Part shown: positions 8,538 to 16,016 of the stretch, one piece after another | Numbering within the stretch: position 1 is the stretch's first letter | Layout of the letters: each line of letters begins with the position of its first letter | Assembly (NCBI RefSeq): GCF_038246755.1 | Contig: NZ_CP134706.1 | Location: 1,178,001-1,242,000 of the forward strand | DNA from: Micromonospora sp. FIMYZ51 | Lineage (GTDB): Bacteria > Actinomycetota > Actinomycetes > Mycobacteriales > Micromonosporaceae | Length of the DNA: 64,000 bases | Reading direction: 5' to 3' | The notes under the pieces: generated by a model | What the model was told of the DNA's origin: nothing | Seen by the model: the letters and a program-made list of their open reading frames with translations, nothing else | Database searches by the model: none | Position numbers and translations under genes: made by a program

Positions 8538-9874
8538 GCCTGACCGATCGAAACCAGGGAGCGGCCGGTGCTCCCGCCACGCCACCGCCGGGGGGCCGGC
8601 GGCGTGGACCGACCGTGGCGGACGTCGTCCGGGCGGTCACCTCGGGTCCCCTGCCGGTACGCGTCACCGGGTACGACGGCAGCAGCATCGGCCCGGCCGA
8701 CGCCGCGATCGGCCTGGTCATCCGTTCCGAGCGAGGACTGTCGTACCTGCTCACCGCCTTGGGTGACCTGGGCATGGCGCGGGCGTACGTCAGCGGGGAC
8801 CTGGCCCTGGAGGGTGTGCACCCGGGCGACCCGTACGAGGCGCTGCGGGTGCTCAGCGGGTTACGGGTCCGCCCACCGGCGCTGGCCGAGGGGCTGGCGC
8901 TGGTGCGTGGGCTGGGCTGGGAGCGGCTGCTCCCGCCACCGGCCCCGCCGCAGGAGGCACTGCCCCGTTGGAAGCGGGTAATGGGTGGGTTGCGGCACTC
9001 GCGGTTGCGCGACAGCAGCGCCATCTCGCACCACTACGACGTGTCGAACGCCTTCTACGAGAAGGTGCTCGGGCCGTCGATGACGTACACCTGCGCGCTG
9101 TTCCGCAGCCCGGACGACACCCTGGAGCAGGCCCAGGCGGCCAAGTACGAGCTGGTCGCCGGCAAGCTCGCGCTGCGGCCGGGGATGCGGCTGCTCGACG
9201 TGGGCTGTGGTTGGGGCGGCATGGTCCGGCATGCGGCCCGCGAGTACGGCGTCAAGGCGCTCGGGGTGACGCTGTCCCGGTCGCAGGCGCAGTGGGCGCA
9301 GGCGGCGATCGAGCGCGAGGGGCTGACCGGGCTGGCCGAGGTGCGGCACATGGACTACCGCGACGCGCCCCGGGATCAGTTCGACGCGGTCTCCTCGATC
9401 GGGCTGACCGAGCACATCGGAGTGCGCAACTACCCGGCCTACTTCGGCTTCCTGCGGGACCGGCTGCGCCCCGAGGGGCGGCTGCTCAACCACTGCATCA
9501 CCCGGGCGGACAACCGGGCACCGCACCGCTCCGGGGCGTTCATCGACCGCTACGTCTTCCCGGACGGGGAACTGGCCGGGCCGGGGCGGGTGGTCAGCGA
9601 GATCCACGATGCCGGGCTGGAGGTGCACCACGAGGAGAACCTGCGCCAGCACTACGCGCTGACGCTGGCCGGCTGGTGCCGCAATCTCGTGCGGCACTGG
9701 GACTTCTGCGTCTCGGAGGTGGGCACCGGCACCGCCCGGGTGTGGGGGCTCTACATGGCCGGTTCGCGGCTGGCGTTCGAGCGTAACGGCATCCAGCTGC
9801 ACCAGGTTCTGGCGACCCGCAACGGTCCGCAAGGGGTGAGTGGTTACCCGCTGCGCCCGGACTGGCTGCCCTGA
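8534..9874 (+). CDS. bfaB: S-adenosylmethionine-dependent fatty acyl methyltransferase (cyclopropane synthase family, BfaB/TmsB-like)
   Basis: 446 residues from the ATG at 8534, which overlaps the stop of the FAD oxidoreductase gene (ATGA), so the two are translationally coupled. The C-terminal ~290 residues are a CFA-synthase fold: substrate-side motif HHYDVSNAFYEKVLG at 166-180, SAM-binding LLDVGCGWGGM at 220-230, and the later SIGLTEHIG motif. The reaction expected from the pair is transfer of a methyl group from SAM to an oleoyl-type double bond in membrane phospholipid, giving a 10-methylene chain. The ~150-residue N-terminus is the lipid-binding region common to the family. A hairpin terminator follows at 9892-9918. 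Confidence 0.85.
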   Translation: MSLTDRNQGAAGAPATPPPGGRRRGPTVADVVRAVTSGPLPVRVTGYDGSSIGPADAAIGLVIRSERGLSYLLTALGDLGMARAYVSGDLALEGVHPGDPYEALRVLSGLRVRPPALAEGLALVRGLGWERLLPPPAPPQEALPRWKRVMGGLRHSRLRDSSAISHHYDVSNAFYEKVLGPSMTYTCALFRSPDDTLEQAQAAKYELVAGKLALRPGMRLLDVGCGWGGMVRHAAREYGVKALGVTLSRSQAQWAQAAIEREGLTGLAEVRHMDYRDAPRDQFDAVSSIGLTEHIGVRNYPAYFGFLRDRLRPEGRLLNHCITRADNRAPHRSGAFIDRYVFPDGELAGPGRVVSEIHDAGLEVHHEENLRQHYALTLAGWCRNLVRHWDFCVSEVGTGTARVWGLYMAGSRLAFERNGIQLHQVLATRNGPQGVSGYPLRPDWLP

Positions 9875-9891
9875 CCTGCTGAGCTGACCTG

Positions 9892-9918
9892 GGCCGCGCC
9901 GGGTTCGCCGGCGCGGCC
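9892..9918 (+). terminator. Hairpin terminator after the fatty-acid methylation operon
   Basis: Perfect 11-bp arms (9892-9902 and 9908-9918) with a GTTCG loop, followed by a short pyrimidine stretch. It starts 18 bases after the methyltransferase stop and precedes the next promoter, so it probably separates the two transcription units. Confidence 0.8.
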
Positions 9919-9931
9919 TTCGTCGTCCCCA

Positions 9932-9960
9932 TTGACAAATAATTTTTGTACGTACAAACT
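9932..9960 (+). promoter_or_regulatory. AT-rich promoter with palindromic operator of the ArsR-type gene
   Basis: A consensus TTGACA (9932-9937) is followed 17 bases later by CAAACT, which could serve as a weak -10. Between and overlapping them lies a perfect 14-bp palindrome, TTTGTACGTACAAA (9945-9958). Its place between the -35 box and the ATG at 9971 suggests autorepression by the winged-helix protein encoded just downstream. The segment is strikingly AT-rich for this genome. Confidence 0.7.
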
Positions 9961-9970
9961 TGTTTTTGCC

Positions 9971-10528
9971 ATGAGAGACGTCCTGTACCTGGAGCAGATC
10001 GAGCAGGCCGAGGTGCTGCTCAAGCCGCAGCGCGTGGAGATTCTTCGCCAGCTGGCCGAGCCGCGAACCTGCACCGAGGTGGCCACCCGTCTGGAGCAGA
10101 CGCCGCAGCGCGTCTACTACCACGTCAAGCAACTCGTCGCGGCCGGGCTGGTCGAGCAGGTCGACAAGCGCAAGGTCCGTGGCATCACCGAGGGGATCTA
10201 CCAGGCCGCCGCCCGGTCGTACTGGCTCTCGCCCCGCCTGGTCGGGCGGATCGGCCTGCGCCGGGCCCGCGACGAGCTGAGCCTGGGCTACCTGTTGGAC
10301 CTGATGGAGGAGGTCCAGGCCGATGTCGCCGCCCTGGACCGCACCGCACCGGAGCTGCCCTCGATCGGCGTCTCCGGCGAGATCCGCGTGCCGGCCGAGC
10401 GTCGCCAGGAATTCCTGCACGACCTTCAGTCCGCGCTACAGGAGCTGTTCACCCGCTACGGCGGTGCCGAAGGTGACGCCTTCAAGCTCGCCGTGGCCTG
10501 CTACCCGAAAGGGATCAACCGTGCCTGA
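9971..10528 (+). CDS. ArsR-like winged-helix transcriptional regulator
   Basis: 185 residues from the ATG at 9971. A TTG at 9932 would extend the frame, but it coincides with the -35 box, so the ATG is preferred. A winged-helix DNA-binding domain fills residues ~10-85: QRVEILRQLAEPRTCTEVAT, then recognition helix QRVYYHVKQLVAAGLVE. The remainder is helical without a clear ligand-binding motif. The end overlaps the GTG of a tandem SRPBCC protein gene by eight bases, the usual operon of ArsR-type regulator plus AHSA1/START-like protein. It probably represses its own operon through the palindrome at 9945-9958. Confidence 0.88.
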   Translation: MRDVLYLEQIEQAEVLLKPQRVEILRQLAEPRTCTEVATRLEQTPQRVYYHVKQLVAAGLVEQVDKRKVRGITEGIYQAAARSYWLSPRLVGRIGLRRARDELSLGYLLDLMEEVQADVAALDRTAPELPSIGVSGEIRVPAERRQEFLHDLQSALQELFTRYGGAEGDAFKLAVACYPKGINRA

Positions 10529-11375
10529 GCCCATGATCATCCTGACCCGCCTCGCCGCGCCGGTCGCGCGGGTGCGCCAGGCCCTGACCGATCCGGCCGA
10601 GCTGCGCATCTGGCTGGCCGAACACGTCGAGGTCGACCTGCCGAAACGGTACGAGTTCTGGGGTCGCTACACGCCCGAGGGCGACGCGCCACATCAGCGG
10701 CTGCTGCGCGCCGACGACAACGGGCTGAGCTTCGCCTGGCTGCTGGACGGCGTGCAGACCACCACCGAGTTCACCCTGCACGCTGACGGGCCGGACGCCA
10801 CCGTGTTGCGGCTGTCGCAGACCCACTTCGACTTCAACGACGTGGTGAACGGCACCAGCATCCGGGGTGTCCTCCAGACCTACTGGTACCTGACCACCGC
10901 CAACCTGGAAGCGCATCTGGCCGGCAAGCCGCTGCTGCCGAAGGTGGACTTCACCAGCACCGACCTGCGGGGCGAGCTGGAGATCGCCACCCCGGCCGAC
11001 AAGGTCTGGGCGTCCCTCACCGACTCCGAGCAGGCCAGCGCCTGGTTCGGCCACCCGGTCGGGATCGAGCCCTGGGTCGGCGGCCGGTACGCGATGGGCG
11101 ACTTCGAGAGCGGCTACGTCGCCCAGGTGGTCGACCTGGACCCCGGTCGCAGGATCTCCGTCGACTGGGGGCCGCCCGGAGTCGTCAGCTGGGAGCTGGC
11201 CGAGTCGCAGGGGAGGACCAGGCTGACCTTCGTGCAGAGCGGCTTCGACGAGCAGAACCCGCCGTACGCGGCCTGGGGCGGGTGGCTCTCCGGGCTGGCC
11301 GAGCTGCGCCGCTTCCACGAGGTCCCGGACTGGCAGCCGATCTGGCTGCCGGCGGAGACGCCCGCGGCCAGCTGA
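10521..11375 (+). CDS. Tandem SRPBCC (AHSA1/START-like) domain protein
   Basis: 284 residues from the GTG at 10521, preceded by AAAGGG at a good distance and overlapping the regulator gene by eight bases. There are two SRPBCC domains: residues ~1-130 (with RYEFWGRYTPEGD) and ~145-275, with the AHSA1 pattern VWASLTDSEQASAWFG, GGRYAMGDFESGY and a C-terminal helix GGWLSGLAELRRF. AHSA1-type domains bind hydrophobic ligands in a deep pocket; proteins paired with ArsR regulators may deliver or sense such a ligand. No catalytic residues can be named. Confidence 0.85.
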   Translation: MPEPMIILTRLAAPVARVRQALTDPAELRIWLAEHVEVDLPKRYEFWGRYTPEGDAPHQRLLRADDNGLSFAWLLDGVQTTTEFTLHADGPDATVLRLSQTHFDFNDVVNGTSIRGVLQTYWYLTTANLEAHLAGKPLLPKVDFTSTDLRGELEIATPADKVWASLTDSEQASAWFGHPVGIEPWVGGRYAMGDFESGYVAQVVDLDPGRRISVDWGPPGVVSWELAESQGRTRLTFVQSGFDEQNPPYAAWGGWLSGLAELRRFHEVPDWQPIWLPAETPAAS

Positions 11376-11763
11376 GCCCTACCCGATGGCGGGTCGGGGT
11401 GCGGTCACCCGATGACCGTGCTCCGGTCCCGCCGTCGTGGTTCAACCGGATGTCCGCGGGGTAATGGCGGGCGATGCTTCTCCTCTGCGGGCCGGCGACG
11501 TCTCGGGTCGGGCTTCCCTGATGGCCGAATTCATCCGCTGGTTGATCGGCCGCCAGCCGACGCCGCCGGTGCACAGCGTGCCCCGGCCGCCGTGCACGCC
11601 CGGGCGACGCCGGCAGCGCCGACGCCGCAGACCGGCCGCCGGTAGCGCGCTGCCCCGCGCGCCCTGGAACCGCTCCGGCCGGCGCTGATCCGAGCACTGA
11701 CCTGGGCTGGCGGCGTCAGCAGCGCACACTACGCTGGGACGGCTGTCGGAACGGGGAGATTTC
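11376..11763 (+). other. 388-bp intergenic region
   Basis: This separates the SRPBCC gene from the next exporter gene. It contains a Pro/Arg-rich open frame from an ATG at 11521 to 11688 (55 codons), but no ribosome-binding site precedes it and its composition is what random high-GC sequence gives, so I do not call it a gene. The last ~20 bases hold the ribosome-binding site GGGGAGA (11753-11759) for the TTG start at 11764. No clear promoter or hairpin was seen. Confidence 0.5.
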
Positions 11764-13137
11764 TTGCGCAACCACCCGGCGATCGTGCTGGTCGCCGTCC
11801 TGCTGTCCACTCTTGCCCTGCCGGTGTCGCTGACCGGCGCGGCGGTCGCCCTACCGGACATCGGCCGGGAACTCGACGCCGGGCTGGCCGCCGTGCAGTG
11901 GGTGATCAACGGCTACAACGCCACCTTCGCCAGTTTCATGCTCGCGGCCGGCGCGCTTGCCGATCTGTTCGGCCGACGTCGGGTCTTCGCCATCGGCCTG
12001 GCCATCTTCGCCGGGGGCGGTCTGTTCGCCGTGGTCGCCGACGACATCCTGCTGTTCAACGCGCTCCGCGCGGTTGCCGGTGTCGGTGCCGCCGCCGCGG
12101 CGACCAGCGCCGCTGCGATCCTCGCCGGAACCTTCCACGGCGCGGCGCGCACCCGCGCGTTCAGTGCCTTCGGTACGACGATCGGCGCCGGTCTGGCCTT
12201 CGGTCCGTCGATCTCGGGGCTGCTGATCGAGCTGTTCGACTGGCGGGCGGTGTTCGCCGTGCCGGCGATCGCCGCGCTGCTGGTGCTGGCCCTGGTGCCG
12301 TTGCTGCCCGAGTCCCGTCCGTCCGGCGCCGGACGGGTCGACTGGCCCGGCACCGTGTCGTTCACGGCCGCCCTGCTGCTGCTCATCTTCGGTTTCGTGC
12401 AGGGACCCGAGTTCGGCTGGGCCGACCCGCGGATCGTCGGCGCGTTCGTGGCCGTACCGGTGCTGCTGGTGATCTTCGTCCGGGTGCAGCGTCGCCGCGC
12501 CGACCCGATGTTCGACCTGAGCCTGCTGGCGAACCCCCAGTTCGTCGGCATCTGCCTGGCGGCAGCCACAATCGTCGCCGTGCTGGTGCCGTTGCTGGTC
12601 TACCTGCCGTCCTACCTCACCACGGTGCTCGGGCTGACGCCCGGCGCGGCCGGTGCCACGCTGCTGCTGCTCACCGCCCCCACCGTGGTGCTGCCGCTGC
12701 TCGGCGGCGCGCTGACCCGGGCGGTGCCGGCGACCCTGGTGATCGTCGTGTCGGTGGCGGTGGTGGCCGGCGGCGCCGCCTGGGCCACCGTGCTCGGTCC
12801 ACAGGTCGGCACCGCCACGCTGGCCGGGCCGCTGCTGAGTATCGGCGTCGGGGTCGGGCTGTCGATCGGTCTGCTCGACGCCCTGGCCATCGGCAGTGTC
12901 GCGCCGCACCGGGCGGCCACCGGCGCCGGGATGATCAACACGTCCCGGCTGGCCAGCGAGACGATCGCCATCGCGGTGGTCGGGGCGGTGCTGGCCAGTA
13001 CGACCGCCGGCCGGCTCGCCGATCCGGGGTTCACCGACGGGCTGCGTACCGTGCTGTGGTCGATGGCGGCAGTCGCCACCCTCGCCGTGGCGTCCACTGC
13101 CGTGCTGCTCCGGCGCGGCTATCGTGGCCAGTCGTGA
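11764..13137 (+). CDS. MFS drug exporter, EmrB/QacA-like
   Basis: 457 residues from a TTG start with GGGGAGA about six bases upstream. The first helix begins AIVLVAVLLSTLALPVSLTGAAVALPDIG and is followed by QWVINGYNATFASFMLAAG, the TM1-TM2 pattern of DHA2-type exporters. The loop ADLFGRRRVF is the MFS motif A. About 13-14 membrane segments are predicted, with a WPGTV junction in the middle as in this family. Its stop overlaps the GTG start of the nuclease gene (GTGA), an unexpected operon partner for an exporter. The substrate is unknown. Confidence 0.88.
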   Translation: MRNHPAIVLVAVLLSTLALPVSLTGAAVALPDIGRELDAGLAAVQWVINGYNATFASFMLAAGALADLFGRRRVFAIGLAIFAGGGLFAVVADDILLFNALRAVAGVGAAAAATSAAAILAGTFHGAARTRAFSAFGTTIGAGLAFGPSISGLLIELFDWRAVFAVPAIAALLVLALVPLLPESRPSGAGRVDWPGTVSFTAALLLLIFGFVQGPEFGWADPRIVGAFVAVPVLLVIFVRVQRRRADPMFDLSLLANPQFVGICLAAATIVAVLVPLLVYLPSYLTTVLGLTPGAAGATLLLLTAPTVVLPLLGGALTRAVPATLVIVVSVAVVAGGAAWATVLGPQVGTATLAGPLLSIGVGVGLSIGLLDALAIGSVAPHRAATGAGMINTSRLASETIAIAVVGAVLASTTAGRLADPGFTDGLRTVLWSMAAVATLAVASTAVLLRRGYRGQS

Positions 13138-14267
13138 CGAGCAGCGAAGAGCGACTGGCCACGATCCGGGGCGGCGTACCGCCACGACGGCACAACGCCC
13201 GCACGATAGCGGCGCTGACCGGGAACCCGGGCTGCAACCGCCGGGCGATCCTGGACGGCGCCGGAGTGGACAAGCCACTGCTGGCCGAGCGGATCGGCTT
13301 CCCGGCCCGGTTCGGGCAGTCCCGGTTCGCCATCACCCGGGGCAACGCGTTCGAGGCGCAGGTGAAGGCCGACGGCGGGGCCGAGCTGCTGCGGCTGGTC
13401 GCCGAACGGCTCGGCGTACCGGTGCCGGCGACCGCGAGCTGGACGGACCTCGGCGGCGGCGAGGACATCGCCGGCCGGCAGCGGCGCTCGGCCACCCTGC
13501 TGGCCGCCGCCCTGGGCGCCGACGACACCGGGTCGGCGGTGCGCGCCGGCCGGGATCGGCAGCTCGATGCCGACGCGGCGCTCTTCGACCATCCGCTGCT
13601 CGGGCTGGACGTGGCCGGGCGACGGGTGTACCTCGAACCGGACCTGGTCGCGGCCCGGCTGGGCGGGCGGTTCCACGTGGTGGAGATCAAGTCGTTCGCC
13701 GTGGTCGACGGGCAGGCCGACCCGGCCAAGCTGGCCGCCGCGGCGGTGCAGTCCGCCGTCTACGTGCTGGCCCTGCGGGAACTGCTCGCGGCGCACGGTC
13801 GCGATCCCCGGCTGGTGTCGCACGAGGTGGTGCTGGTCTGTCCGGAGAACTTCACAAACCAACCGGTGGCGCACCTGCTCGACGTGCGCAAGCAACTGCT
13901 TGTGGTACGCCGACAGCTGGACCGGATGGACCGGGTCGACGCGCTGCTGGCCGCCGTGCCGGCCGACTTCACCGCGGCCCCGACGGTCGACGCGCCGACC
14001 CTTGTCGATTCGCTGAGCCGGGTGCCGGCCCGCTACACGCCGGACTGCCTGGCCAGCTGCGAGCTGGCGTACTTCTGCCGGCACGAGGCGCGGGGGCAGA
14101 CCGGCACACTCGGCCGCCCGGTCCGCGAGGCGCTCGGCGGGATCGCCGAGGTCGACGAGGTCCTGGCGCTGGCCGGCGGGGAACGCGCGGCCGACCCGGA
14201 ACGCGCGGAGGCCGCCGCGCTGCTCCGCACCGCCGCCCGCCTCCGCGCCGACGCCCTCAAGGCATGA
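13134..14267 (+). CDS. Predicted 4Fe-4S RecB/Cas4-like PD-(D/E)XK nuclease
   Basis: 377 residues from a GTG that overlaps the exporter stop. The RecB-type nuclease signature is complete: E74 (RGNAFE), D170 (YLEPDLV), E184-x-K186 (VVEIKSF) and the QSAVY motif (206-210). One early Cys (C34, GCNRR) and three late ones (C305, C309, C315 in CLASCELAYFC) match the one-plus-three layout that holds an iron-sulphur cluster in AddB, Cas4 and Dna2-type nucleases. It is cytoplasmic. Downstream come a 24-codon micro-ORF and an orphan 505-residue gene, all coupled, which suggests a DNA-processing complex. The biological role is not known. Confidence 0.8.
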   Translation: MTSSEERLATIRGGVPPRRHNARTIAALTGNPGCNRRAILDGAGVDKPLLAERIGFPARFGQSRFAITRGNAFEAQVKADGGAELLRLVAERLGVPVPATASWTDLGGGEDIAGRQRRSATLLAAALGADDTGSAVRAGRDRQLDADAALFDHPLLGLDVAGRRVYLEPDLVAARLGGRFHVVEIKSFAVVDGQADPAKLAAAAVQSAVYVLALRELLAAHGRDPRLVSHEVVLVCPENFTNQPVAHLLDVRKQLLVVRRQLDRMDRVDALLAAVPADFTAAPTVDAPTLVDSLSRVPARYTPDCLASCELAYFCRHEARGQTGTLGRPVREALGGIAEVDEVLALAGGERAADPERAEAAALLRTAARLRADALKA

Positions 14268-14338
14268 GCGCGCGAATCATCCGGCTCGGTGTGCTGGTGC
14301 CGCAGGACGGCCCGCAGCGCAACCGGGTGCTGGCATGA
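14264..14338 (+). CDS. 24-residue micro-ORF coupled on both sides
   Basis: The ATG at 14264 overlaps the nuclease stop (ATGA), and its TGA at 14336-14338 overlaps the ATG of the next gene in the same way. The frame is therefore exactly closed by two ATGA junctions. The product is basic and short (begins MSARIIRLGVLVPQDG) with no known motif. Either it makes a real small partner protein, or its translation carries ribosomes across the 67-base gap to the 505-residue gene. Confidence 0.5.
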   Translation: MSARIIRLGVLVPQDGPQRNRVLA

Positions 14339-15852
14339 GTACGCTGCGGGCGCTCGCCGCAGCGCAGGCGGTGGCCGCCGGGGTGGCCCAGCCGGTGGCC
14401 ACCGTGCGGCACCTGCACCTGTCGACGCGACCGCTGGTGCTGGTGCCGTTGGCGCTGGCCGGCGAGGTGAACGCCCCACTGGCGGCGATTGTCGGTTCGG
14501 CACCGGGCGAGGGACGGCTGCTGATCGTGCCGCAGCCACGCAACCGGGACCAGCGGCTCGCATTCGTCGCCGAGCTGGCCGAGGTCGTGCTGCCGTACGT
14601 CCAGGGTCACCGCACCGCCACCGAGGCGGTTTCCGTGGACCGGGGACGGGACGTGCGGCTGCGTTACCTGGACGCACCACAGGTGCTGGTGCCGAATCCG
14701 GCCGGGGTGACGTTCCTGCGGCTGCTGGGTCGCGCCACCCGGTTCCGCCGGGTCGACGGGGAACACCCGGTGCCGCCGACGGTGCCGCTGCTGGGCCGGT
14801 GGCTGACCTTCCTCGCCGAGCGGGCCGAGCATCCCGGCTCCTCGACCCTGGTGGCGATGACGCAGGCGTTGACGCTGCACTGGGCGACCGGGCAGAGCGC
14901 GGTGGAGGACCTGCACCTGCCGGCGCTGCTCGGCTGGATCGCGCCGCCGGCCGGGCTGACCGGGGCCGAAGCCGCCGCCCGCGCCGAGGACCCGACGATC
15001 TGCCCGCCGGCCGGACCGGCCACCGATCCCGAGTTCGACAACCGGTTGCTCGCACCGGCGATCGAGGCGTACGCCGCCGCCGGGGACGACGCGGGGGCCC
15101 GGGTCGAGGCGTACGCGGAGTTGGAGCGGCTGCTGCGGGATCAGCTGACGCCCACCTGGGAGCTGATGTGGCGCGGCGTCGGGTTGCTGCGGGCCCTGCC
15201 GCCCGGTGCCCGGGTGGCCAGCCGCTGGGACGGTGACCGGGACGCCTTCACCGCGCACGCCGAGCACGTCGACGGCGGTGGCGCGCCGCAGCCCCGCCGC
15301 GACGGTGCGGTCGGCGCCGCCGCCCGGCTGCATCGCCTGGAACGGGCCGCAACGAGCTACGCCGTTCAGCGCGCCTACGACGATCCGCTGGTGATGGCGG
15401 AGTACCGGCTGACCGGTGAGGCGTTCGTCGGCGAGGTGGTGTTGGCCGATCCGACGCGCGTCGACGACAGCGGCCGGCGACCGGTGCTGCGCCCGCGCAT
15501 CCAACTGCTGACCACCGATGCGGTGCTGGTGCCGGTGGGAGCGAGCCTGTTCAGCCCGGCCCGGCCGGGGCAGAAGGCGCGGGTGGTCTTCGTGACCCCG
15601 GCCGGGGACGGGAAGACCGAGGTGGTGCTGGAGCTCTCCGGCGGGATGGGCCGGGGCTTGACCGCCACCCCCGGCAGCGTGCCCGAGGTGGGGCAGCGGC
15701 TCTGCTACACCTCGCTGAGCGAGGCGTACGTGCCGGGTGGGACGTTCCCGGCGGTGGAGGAGACCCCGTGGACCCACGGCGGCCCTCCCGCAGCGGCATC
15801 CGCCGACCACACCTCCGGTCGCGACGAGCTGTCCGGCGAGGAGTGGGCGTAG
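14335..15852 (+). CDS. Orphan 505-residue protein coupled to the Fe-S nuclease
   Basis: I do not recognise the family. The protein is soluble, with no signal peptide or membrane segment. The first ~180 residues are mixed alpha/beta (ATVRHLHLSTRPLVLVPLALAGE), the middle is helical (AYAELERLLRDQLTPTWELMWRG), and residues ~380-470 look like an OB or beta-barrel segment (RIQLLTTDAVLVPVGASLFSP). The last ~35 residues are low-complexity. Codon use is typical of the genome. Coupling through the micro-ORF to the nuclease gene argues for a shared complex, possibly as a DNA- or helicase-binding subunit; that is inference. Confidence 0.75.
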   Translation: MSTLRALAAAQAVAAGVAQPVATVRHLHLSTRPLVLVPLALAGEVNAPLAAIVGSAPGEGRLLIVPQPRNRDQRLAFVAELAEVVLPYVQGHRTATEAVSVDRGRDVRLRYLDAPQVLVPNPAGVTFLRLLGRATRFRRVDGEHPVPPTVPLLGRWLTFLAERAEHPGSSTLVAMTQALTLHWATGQSAVEDLHLPALLGWIAPPAGLTGAEAAARAEDPTICPPAGPATDPEFDNRLLAPAIEAYAAAGDDAGARVEAYAELERLLRDQLTPTWELMWRGVGLLRALPPGARVASRWDGDRDAFTAHAEHVDGGGAPQPRRDGAVGAAARLHRLERAATSYAVQRAYDDPLVMAEYRLTGEAFVGEVVLADPTRVDDSGRRPVLRPRIQLLTTDAVLVPVGASLFSPARPGQKARVVFVTPAGDGKTEVVLELSGGMGRGLTATPGSVPEVGQRLCYTSLSEAYVPGGTFPAVEETPWTHGGPPAAASADHTSGRDELSGEEWA

Positions 15853-16016
15853 CCGGACCGTCGATGCATGTGGATCGACGAATGGTCCGTCGGATTGTGG
15901 ACTTGGACCGGACGGCCCTGGTAGAACGGGTGTACCCGTGGCTAGGCTTTCGAAGTTTGCCAGGACCGGGCCGCACCGTCGAGGATGCGGTACGAGAGAG
16001 AGCCGGAGCGATCGCG

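Noticed and set aside
9932..9970. TTG start extending the ArsR-type regulator by 13 codons
   Set aside because: The codon is part of the -35 box and the stretch contains the operator palindrome.
11521..11688. Small ORF in the gap before the EmrB-like exporter
   Set aside because: No ribosome-binding site, Pro/Arg-rich random composition and no coupling to neighbours.
11898..13133. 5' extension of the nuclease frame inside the MFS gene
   Set aside because: The extension is Arg-rich shadow translation of the exporter gene; the GTG at 13134 overlapping the exporter stop is the natural start.
13124..14338. Treating the whole frame ending at 14338 as one 404-residue protein
   Set aside because: Before 14264 it is shadow translation of the nuclease gene; only the last 24 codons have coupling evidence.
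15864..16016. N-terminal extension of the GGDEF-EAL protein
   Set aside because: About a third of its third codon positions are A or T, unlike the rest of the gene, and a ribosome-binding site sits before GTG 16017.
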